Positions 25,489-32,156 of a DNA stretch of 35,580 bases are shown here, one piece after another (within the stretch, counting starts at the first letter, position 1; each line of letters begins with the position of its first letter). Position numbers and translations under genes: made by a program. The stretch lies in NCBI GenBank assembly GCA_025464325.1, contig JAODGH010000016.1, positions 18,231 through 53,810 of the forward strand, in the 5' to 3' direction. The DNA is from Methanosarcinales archaeon (GTDB lineage Archaea; Halobacteriota; Syntropharchaeia; Alkanophagales; Methanospirareceae). Below the pieces are notes generated by a model. It had not been told where the DNA came from. It saw nothing but the letters and a program-made list of their open reading frames with translations, and ran no database searches.

Positions 25489-27254
25489 ATGCTAAGATAT
25501 AAATCGTGGTTTATCGGACCGAAAGGAGAGAATGCAGACATATTAGAGGAGTATGTTCTGAAAAGCCTCAGGGATTACATACACATGAGGCGGAATTTCA
25601 GGACTCGTGACCCGTTTATAATATCACCAAAGAACAAGAGTACGAGGGAATTTGAGGAGAGTCTGGAACCGTTTAAGGAGAATTTTGAGAAACTAACGTA
25701 CCGGATGAAGGAGAGTATGCCTTTCTTTTCGCCGAGATATATCGCTCACATGACTTCTGATACACTCATATCCGCCAACGTGGGATATTTCATGGGAATG
25801 TTATACAACCAGAACAACGTGACATCGGAAGCGTCTCCAGTAACGACAGAGCTTGAACATGAAGTGGCATGTGATCTGGCAGAGTTGATAGGCTATGATA
25901 CCTCTTCCTTCTGGGGGCACCTAACAAGTGGAGGCACGGCGGCGAATTTTGAGGCTTTATGGGTGGCCAGGAACCAGTGCTATTTCCCGCTGGCGGCGAA
26001 AGAGGTGGCGGATGCATATGATCTGGATATTGAAGTGGAATTGTTAAACGGTGAGAAGAGAGACATAAAGGAGGCAGAAGAGGTGACGGATGCGTTTTTG
26101 AATAGCATTGACCCAAGGAGAGCGTCAGAGTTACGAGATGCGTTATATGAAGCAGCGATGAAGAAGGGGGTTGGACCAAAGGCTATAGAAGACGCATTAT
26201 TTGAGGCAGGGATTTCGGGTGAGGGTATGCACGGGTATCCAAGAGGAGCAGTTTTTGTCCCGCAAACGGCGCATTATTCATTCAAGAAGATCGTGGAAGC
26301 GCTCGGAATAGGCAGGAAGAATCTGGTATATGTGGATGTTGATGAAGATTTTAAGATGAACATGGAGGATTTGAAGACAAAGCTTGAGAGAGGAGAGAAA
26401 GGTTATTGCCGTTGTTCCAATAGTCGGCACTACGGAAGAAGGCGCGGTTGACCCTGTGGATAAAATAGTGACTATGCGGGATGAGTTAGCGAAAGTAGGG
26501 GGGGCAAAGCTTTTTCATTCATGCCGATGCTGCTTATGGAGGTTATGCAAAAACAGTTTCAAAGGGTAAACTGGCAAAGCATGTTCATGACTGTTTACAG
26601 GCATTGAGATATTGTGATTCGGTAACGATGGACCCGCATAAATTGGGATATGTGCCATATCCTGCGGGTTCAATTCTGTTCAAGGACAGGGGTGCAAGGA
26701 AGTTTATTATATGCAATGCACCGTATATATTTCATGGCGAATCGGAAGTTATTGGTCAGTATATACTGGAAGGCTCCAAACCAGGAGCAGCGGCGGTGGC
26801 GTGCTGGCTCGCTCACAGGTCGGTCCCATTAAATGAGAGGGGTTATGGAAGAATCATTGGCACGACGATAGACCTTATCCGCAATCTTGAAAATAAACTC
26901 GCTACAGATTTGAAGGATGTCACGCAGTTATTGACACGCCCACATCTTAACATGCTGTGTTTCAGAGTGAATTTTCCGGGCGTTTCTCTGGATAAGATGA
27001 ATGAAATAAACGAGCGAATCTACAAATACTTTTTGGAAGGACCGGATAAGGATTATCCGATAACATCCAGAAGGTTTTTCATATCGGAGACCAGTTTCAA
27101 GATTGGAGATTACAAATTCTTAAAGGAGAAGTTCAATTTAGAGGGAGCGGGTGAAGATGACGAAATAAAGTTCTTGCGAGTTACCATTATGAATCCATAT
27201 TCAGAGAATGCGCTTTTTAGTTTTGTGGAGGAGTTAAAGAAGAAACGCGAATGA
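25489..27254 (+). pseudogene. Tyrosine-decarboxylase-like PLP enzyme broken by two +1 frameshifts
   Basis: Read across three frames this is a complete group II PLP-dependent decarboxylase of about 587 aa, closest in layout to the 620-aa tyrosine decarboxylases of lactic acid bacteria. It has SWFIGPKGENADILEEYV at the start, SPRYIAHMTSDTL, NNVTSEASPVTTELEHEV, the PLP-binding aspartate segment IHADAAYGGYAKT, and the lysine motif TMDPHKLGYVPYPAG. Frame 1 holds to about 26398, frame 2 to about 26507, frame 3 to the stop at 27252. The shifts coincide with an AAA (26398-26400) and a G7 run (26498-26504). Removing one base from each restores a seamless family sequence. Either two sequencing or assembly errors, or a recent pseudogene. 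Confidence 0.85.
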
Positions 27255-28974
27255 TTTACCGTTAGAGAAATGGTTACAGAAATACACGTCCCCGCTGGAG
27301 AAACGGTTTGTGGATGAGGAGTTTTGCTATTATGGCACCTTGCTCGCGTGCATAGAGATGATAGAATCGGGTACTACGTGCTTTGCGGATATGTATTACT
27401 ATGAGGGAGAAGTAGCGAGAGCGGCAAGAGATGCAGGTATGCGGGGCGTATTAGCTGAGAGCATACTTAAGAATGAGACGCCAGATGCGGCTGATTTTGA
27501 AGAAGGGCTCACCTATGCGGAGGAGTATATCAGGGGTTGGAGAGATGACAGCCTTATTATCCCCGCTATCGGACCGCATGCACCTTATACCTGCAACGAT
27601 GAAATTCTTATAAGGGCTAAGGAGCTTGCAGATAAGTATGAAGTGCCCGTGTTAATCCACGTTGCAGAGACGATCAGCGAGGTGAAGAATTCTATGAACA
27701 CCACGGGTTATCGCCCGGTGGAATATTTAGGTGCTCTGGGTGTTCTGGGCATGAATGTGGTGGCTGCGCATTGCGTCTGGCTCACATCAAAGGAGATGGA
27801 GATACTGCGAGAGAGCGGCGTGAAAGTAGCGCATAACCCCACGAGCAATCTCAAATTGGGCTCTGGAATAGCGCCGGTGCCGGAACTGATGGATAGGGGA
27901 GTGGTTGCAGGTATCGGAACGGACGGATGTGCAAGCAATAATGACCTGGACATGATAGAAGAGATGAGGCTAGCTTCTTTGCTCCATAAAGGCACGCATG
28001 CAGACCCTACGAAGGTGGATGCGAAACGTGTTATAGAGATGGCGACCATAGAAGGTGCGAAGGCGCTGGGCATAGATGACATCACTGGTTCAATAGAAGT
28101 TTCAAAGCGAGCAGACATAGCGATTCTCAACTTTAATAAAACCCACCTGACTCCTTTTTATGATTATGCACCGGAGAATATCTATTCGCAGATAGTATAC
28201 GCGGCGAAGGGTTCGGATGTTGAGACGGTGATTATCAACGGTAAAGAGGTGATGCGAGACCGTGCGATTATGACAATAGACAAGGAGATGGTGATGTTGA
28301 AATGCCGTAGTATAGCTAAAGAGATAAACGAATACAGAAGAGAGCCGGAGCGAGTCGCATCGAAGTTGATAAAGCTTGGTGCTGTGGATGTGGAACCCAC
28401 GTACGAGATGCAGATAAAGTTCAAGTTTGAAGAAGAGCCAGCAGTGTTTGAAGTTCTAAAACGGGGAGCAATAGCGGTTAGCGATGTCCAGACGGTTAAG
28501 CAACGAGATATTTATTTCAAGCAGAAGCTGGAAGAGCGGGGATATCTGAGGTTAAGAGAAGAGCAGGCAGTTTCAGAGCAGGATGAACCAGCCGGGAAGC
28601 CGAAATACACACTCACAAGCACGGCAGGAACGGTAATAGATGAAAAGGGCATAACAATCATGCGCAGAAGAAGGATGGATACAAGAGTTGAGCCCACAAT
28701 AGCATTCTTCATGGATTATTTTGGTGTGAAGAAGGATAAAGAGATAGAGAAGATACGGCGTAAATTAAAGTGCATTTATAAAGGTGTGCATATCTCCATC
28801 AATATTGACAGATTCATCAAACCCGCAATATCCGTGCGCTACGTTGAGGTGAAGAGCAGTGCATGGACGAGGAAGGAGGCGAACAGGCAGAGGGACATAA
28901 TGAACGAGTTCATAGGGGTATTGGGGTTTGAGCATGAGAAGCAGATTAAACAGTCATATTATGAGATGGTTTAA
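27238..28974 (+). CDS. N-terminally deleted MTA/SAH-deaminase-like amidohydrolase fused to a CYTH domain
   Basis: The frame opens after a TAA at 27235-27237, and family sequence begins at once with NDLPLEKWL, preceding the first usable start, a GTG at 27310. It continues as an MtaD/TRZ-ATZ amidohydrolase: GTTCFADMYYYE, IGPHAPYTC, LIHVAET (His117 counted from the GTG), VAAHCVWL (His154), GIGTDGCASNND (Asp205). The first about 80 residues, with the HxH metal pair, are absent, so a catalytically normal enzyme is unlikely. Residues about 360-554 are a CYTH domain: YEMQIKFKF (ExQxK, 366-370), QRDIYFKQ, GYLRLREEQ, KYTLTS, INIDRFI, RYVEVKSSAW and a closing SYYEMV. Only 6 bp separate it from the PfkB kinase gene. 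It is a truncated gene or a working fusion missing its start by deletion. Confidence 0.75.
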   Translation, partial: RRNANDLPLEKWLQKYTSPLEKRFVDEEFCYYGTLLACIEMIESGTTCFADMYYYEGEVARAARDAGMRGVLAESILKNETPDAADFEEGLTYAEEYIRGWRDDSLIIPAIGPHAPYTCNDEILIRAKELADKYEVPVLIHVAETISEVKNSMNTTGYRPVEYLGALGVLGMNVVAAHCVWLTSKEMEILRESGVKVAHNPTSNLKLGSGIAPVPELMDRGVVAGIGTDGCASNNDLDMIEEMRLASLLHKGTHADPTKVDAKRVIEMATIEGAKALGIDDITGSIEVSKRADIAILNFNKTHLTPFYDYAPENIYSQIVYAAKGSDVETVIINGKEVMRDRAIMTIDKEMVMLKCRSIAKEINEYRREPERVASKLIKLGAVDVEPTYEMQIKFKFEEEPAVFEVLKRGAIAVSDVQTVKQRDIYFKQKLEERGYLRLREEQAVSEQDEPAGKPKYTLTSTAGTVIDEKGITIMRRRRMDTRVEPTIAFFMDYFGVKKDKEIEKIRRKLKCIYKGVHISINIDRFIKPAISVRYVEVKSSAWTRKEANRQRDIMNEFIGVLGFEHEKQIKQSYYEMV

Positions 28975-28980
28975 GAGGAG

Positions 28981-29850
28981 ATGCTCGACATAGCCTGTGT
29001 GGGAGACATAGCAGTGGATTACATATCAACGGTGAACGAGTTTCCGGAGATAAATTCCAATACAGAAGTGCTGGAATTCACGAGAACGTTTGGCGGCAGT
29101 GCGGCGAATACCGCGATAATGTGTGCGCGGCTGGGAGTGAAGACCGGGTTGTTCGCCTGTGTCGGTGCGGATTTCCCCGTGGAATATATGGAAGAGCTGG
29201 AAGAATTGAATTTGCATACAAATCTGGTCAGGTCAGCACTGAACACTACCACAGCGATGCTGTATTCGAATGGCGAGGAGCAGCTCACGTTCTTCTATCG
29301 TGGTGCATCACGCGAGATAACCGAAATAGAGCCGCCTGATGAGATATTAGAGGCGGGAGTTATACACATGTGCCGTGATTTCACCGGTGCATTCAAGAAG
29401 CTCATCCAGAATAGTGATGCTCAGATTTCGTTCAATCCGGGATACGGGCTGGATGAAATAGAGAAGAAGGACCTGGAATATATACTGCAACATACCACGA
29501 TACTGTTCATAAACGAGCATGAGCAGCGATATTTGATGCGGATGTTTGAACTGACGAGCGAAGATGTAAGGGTGCTGGGACCGGATATAGTGGTGCTGAC
29601 ACGCGGCTCCAGGGGTAGTAAGGTCTTCTCAGAGGGTGATGTGAAAGAGATCGGAGCGATTCCCGCTATGCTGGTTGATCCTACGGGCGCGGGCGATTCA
29701 TTTGCGGCGGGATTCCTCGCGGGCTATACAAGGAACTATTCACTGGAAGAATGTGCGAGGATAGGTGCCGCGGTGGCGAGTGTAACGATAAGCACGAGGG
29801 GTACACATCCAGAGGTAAGCTGGGAGCGAATAAAGATGCTGATAGTTTGA
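28981..29850 (+). CDS. PfkB-family kinase, probably a nucleoside or sugar kinase
   Basis: A 289-aa ribokinase-fold enzyme that phosphorylates an alcohol group with ATP. It has both PfkB signatures: the N-terminal substrate region ending FGGSAANTAIMCARLG (about 38-53) and the C-terminal DPTGAGDSFAAGFLAG (about 233-248, catalytic Asp in GAGD). The short length and the VGDIAVDYI start resemble archaeal nucleoside kinases; the substrate is not certain. An AGAGGAG that overlaps the stop of the amidohydrolase-CYTH gene lies 1-2 nt before the ATG, so the two are coupled. Since MtaD-type enzymes deaminate adenosine derivatives to inosine derivatives, a purine nucleoside substrate would fit, by inference from context. 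Confidence 0.85.
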   Translation: MLDIACVGDIAVDYISTVNEFPEINSNTEVLEFTRTFGGSAANTAIMCARLGVKTGLFACVGADFPVEYMEELEELNLHTNLVRSALNTTTAMLYSNGEEQLTFFYRGASREITEIEPPDEILEAGVIHMCRDFTGAFKKLIQNSDAQISFNPGYGLDEIEKKDLEYILQHTTILFINEHEQRYLMRMFELTSEDVRVLGPDIVVLTRGSRGSKVFSEGDVKEIGAIPAMLVDPTGAGDSFAAGFLAGYTRNYSLEECARIGAAVASVTISTRGTHPEVSWERIKMLIV

Positions 29851-29857
29851 ATGATGT

Positions 29858-30013
29858 TTATTCGACGATGTTAAGAGTGCTAACAGCTTCGTTTTGGTTC
29901 ACTGCGAAATCCAAAAGCTTAGGTGCATCATCTACATAGTGCCGGATGAGCGCATGGATATCACTAAATATCTTTGCATGACTCCGGGATTCGGTTCCGG
30001 TTGGATTGTGACC
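29858..30013 (-). pseudogene. Possible gene remnant without start codon
   Basis: A minus-strand frame of 51 codons between a TAG and a TAA has protein-like composition (for example HAKIFSDIHALIRHYVDD, ending AVSTLNIVE) but no ATG or plausible start. It could be the 3' end of a lost gene at the boundary between the two blocks of the insert. No family is recognised. The rest of the 246 bp between the PfkB gene and the next operon holds only the TATA box described separately. Confidence 0.25.
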
Positions 30014-30060
30014 CTAACTTTTTAGTTGCATATATTCCCTCTCACGGGAAAATTCAAAAG

Positions 30061-30071
30061 TTTTAAATATA
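30061..30071 (+). promoter_or_regulatory. Strong TATA box of the small protein-HD-776 aa operon
   Basis: TTTTAAATATA, centred about 31 bp before the ATG at 30097, predicts transcription starting a few bases before that codon. It is the best TATA match in the right half of the window and is the main evidence that the 60-codon frame is a true first gene. Confidence 0.65.
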
Positions 30072-30096
30072 CCCTCATTATTTACATCTTTGTAGT

Positions 30097-30279
30097 ATGC
30101 AGCCATCGGGGGATGGAGTGATAAATGCCGTACCGATAGAGGAGACGATAATTGACCCGCTCTACGAGCCGCTGAAGTTGAACCGGTATGAGTTATGCGT
30201 GCATCTTCAACGATTACATGATATTTCGCATCTCCGCTATGGGCTCTCGCCCTATCTGCTGTTCGATGTGGAGGCGTGA
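30097..30279 (+). CDS. 60-aa protein resembling the N-terminus of an HD phosphohydrolase
   Basis: A short protein whose middle reads IIDPLYEPLKL and whose end reads HLQRLHDISHLRYGLSPYLL. Both segments echo the neighbouring HD protein (LVDPLYEP, then EMQRLKHLQMTGFLSFKYP). They match the usual beginning of SAMHD1/dGTPase-like proteins, before the catalytic His. It therefore looks like an HD-protein N-terminus that ends before the active site. The stop overlaps the alternative GTG start of the HD gene (GTGA), and a good TATA box stands upstream, so the frame is probably translated. It could be a subunit or regulator of the HD protein, or a remnant of a duplicated HD gene. Confidence 0.6.
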   Translation: MQPSGDGVINAVPIEETIIDPLYEPLKLNRYELCVHLQRLHDISHLRYGLSPYLLFDVEA

Positions 30280-30281
30280 AG

Positions 30282-32156
30282 ATGGAAGAAATGCAGCTGG
30301 TGGATCCGCTATATGAGCCCACGATAATGTATTCTGTGAAGGATATACCATACTGTAAAAAACATCGAGACGAGTATAAGAAGAGGCATAAAAAAGAATT
30401 CATAGATCACTATGAAAAATCATTTCGTCTTCTTCTTTTAGATAAGATTAAAAATGAAGATGGGAAAAAATATAAAACGTTAAGAGACGAATTAGAAGAT
30501 CTAAATATAAATATTGATTGCCTAACAAGCTTAAGTGATTTAACAAAAAGATTAAGACTAGAAAAGGCTAGAGGTAAAAGAGCGGCTAATAGGGCTAGAT
30601 CGGAGTTAAGTGAAATACTGGAGGAAGAAATAGAGGATTGCCCTTTCCCTGAGGAAAATGGTTTCTGCACAAAGAAGTCCCAACCTTATTCTTTAGATTA
30701 TGACAATGCACTCAAAGAACTCTACGACATCTACAAAGAATTAATAAACACATTTGAGATGCAGAGACTGAAGCACCTTCAGATGACCGGATTCTTATCT
30801 TTTAAATATCCATCGTCCACGCATACAAGATTTGCGCATGTGGTAGGCACATGGATTAGCGGGTTAATTGCGCTACAAAATGTTACGGTTGTTATAGAAG
30901 AAGGTAAAGAGGAGCGATTAATAGAGTTCTTAGCAGATGAAGATATGCATCGTGAATTCATGGCTGCATTAATATTGCATGACATCGGGCATGCGCCATT
31001 CTCGCATGTTCTTGAGATGAATCCTCATTTGAAATACAACCATGAGGAAATAACAAAGCAATTAATTGGAGGGGGGGAGGCATATTTGATATTAGAAGAT
31101 ATATTGGTATCGAGTTACATAGATTTAGAATATAAATACGATAAGAGATATGGAGTTATACCAGGGATTTTAGATGTATCCAAGAATAAGATAAGGAGAA
31201 AAGAGAATTTTGTATTAGTTCACGATGTAATAGAGAGTATGGGGTTGGATAAGGACATTATAGTGGATTTATTTTCTGACGAAAAAACCAATGATTGGGC
31301 AGTAGAAGCATTAAGAGGACTCATACATGGTGTTGTGGACATAGATAGAATAGATCATATTTATCGTGATTTGCATTACAACAGTTTTAAAACGATGGGC
31401 ATACCACTTACTTCGTTGTTTCATGGTATGAAAATTCACTGTGAAGAGAATGAACCCTATATAGAAATAAGCGAGAAAATCACGCCTATAATTGAGACTT
31501 TAATAACAGCGAGAGAGCAATCGCAGAAAGCTATTTTTGATAATCCAGTGAATAATTTCTATATTGCTGTATTGAATTCCGGAATTTCAGATGCAATCAG
31601 GATGTTCCCCCTGATTAAATATTACATTCCTTATCTCACAGATGAAGCGCTGTTGCACATTCTACAGGATAGAGAACTATTCCATAATTTGTCACCAACA
31701 GAAAAAGCAAGTATCATCACAGGTTCAAGTTTCGGGCACAGAGATTATGTATATTCCATTTATATAATAAGAAACGGTGAGAAAATTCCTAATAGTGCTG
31801 AGGAGAAAGAAACGAAGGAGATAATAGCCTCTGCAACTGAGGATATCGGAGAAGGGAGAGTTTTTTGGTATGCCTTTCTTAAAGATACAAGACATGCTTA
31901 TGAATCTAAGTGTGAGTATATAGGTAAGAGAGAGCAAGGCAAAGGCGACAACAAATTGGGCAACAAATTAAAGAAGTATATAGATGGAATTACCTGGGAT
32001 AGCAGTGTTAATAGATCTTGGACTTTTACATTGTTTGCGAAGGAGGGGGATAAAGATAGAATAAAAGAGGTTAAAAAAGAGGTTGAAGATAAAATAAAGG
32101 GGGAATTAGGTAATATCAATATTACACCTGTTTTTAGTGAAGAGCGGGTAAGATGA
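30282..32156 (+). CDS. SAMHD1/dGTPase-type HD phosphohydrolase with a large N-terminal insertion
   Basis: A 624-aa metal-dependent HD-domain enzyme. The metal ligands appear in order: His186 (RFAHVVG), His233-Asp234 (ILHDIGHAPFSH) and the late Asp in VVDIDRIDHIYRD (about 353-358). This last motif and the LHYNSF after it match the dNTP triphosphohydrolase/SAMHD1 group (COG1078-like). The family opening DPLYEP (8-13) is separated from its usual continuation, QRLKHLQ, by about 145 residues of charged helix, where homologues have about 15-20. The C-terminal 200 residues are unassigned. Hydrolysis of dNTPs or another nucleotide is inferred. A GTG at 30276 is an alternative start. Its stop overlaps the start of the next gene (ATGA), so the two are co-translated. 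Base composition is clearly more AT-rich than the left half. Confidence 0.85.
   Translation: MEEMQLVDPLYEPTIMYSVKDIPYCKKHRDEYKKRHKKEFIDHYEKSFRLLLLDKIKNEDGKKYKTLRDELEDLNINIDCLTSLSDLTKRLRLEKARGKRAANRARSELSEILEEEIEDCPFPEENGFCTKKSQPYSLDYDNALKELYDIYKELINTFEMQRLKHLQMTGFLSFKYPSSTHTRFAHVVGTWISGLIALQNVTVVIEEGKEERLIEFLADEDMHREFMAALILHDIGHAPFSHVLEMNPHLKYNHEEITKQLIGGGEAYLILEDILVSSYIDLEYKYDKRYGVIPGILDVSKNKIRRKENFVLVHDVIESMGLDKDIIVDLFSDEKTNDWAVEALRGLIHGVVDIDRIDHIYRDLHYNSFKTMGIPLTSLFHGMKIHCEENEPYIEISEKITPIIETLITAREQSQKAIFDNPVNNFYIAVLNSGISDAIRMFPLIKYYIPYLTDEALLHILQDRELFHNLSPTEKASIITGSSFGHRDYVYSIYIIRNGEKIPNSAEEKETKEIIASATEDIGEGRVFWYAFLKDTRHAYESKCEYIGKREQGKGDNKLGNKLKKYIDGITWDSSVNRSWTFTLFAKEGDKDRIKEVKKEVEDKIKGELGNINITPVFSEERVR

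Noticed and set aside
25410-25502. 30-codon frame (starts MRGGTHKTIW) right after the tubulin-like gene, with AGGAG before it
   Set aside because: Very short, overlaps the decarboxylase start, no recognised family; the AGGAG is at the end of the tubulin-like gene and may be chance.
26398-26504. Programmed ribosomal frameshifting in the decarboxylase
   Set aside because: Two separate shifts are needed, both at simple homopolymers, with no obvious stimulatory structure; base-count errors or decay are simpler.
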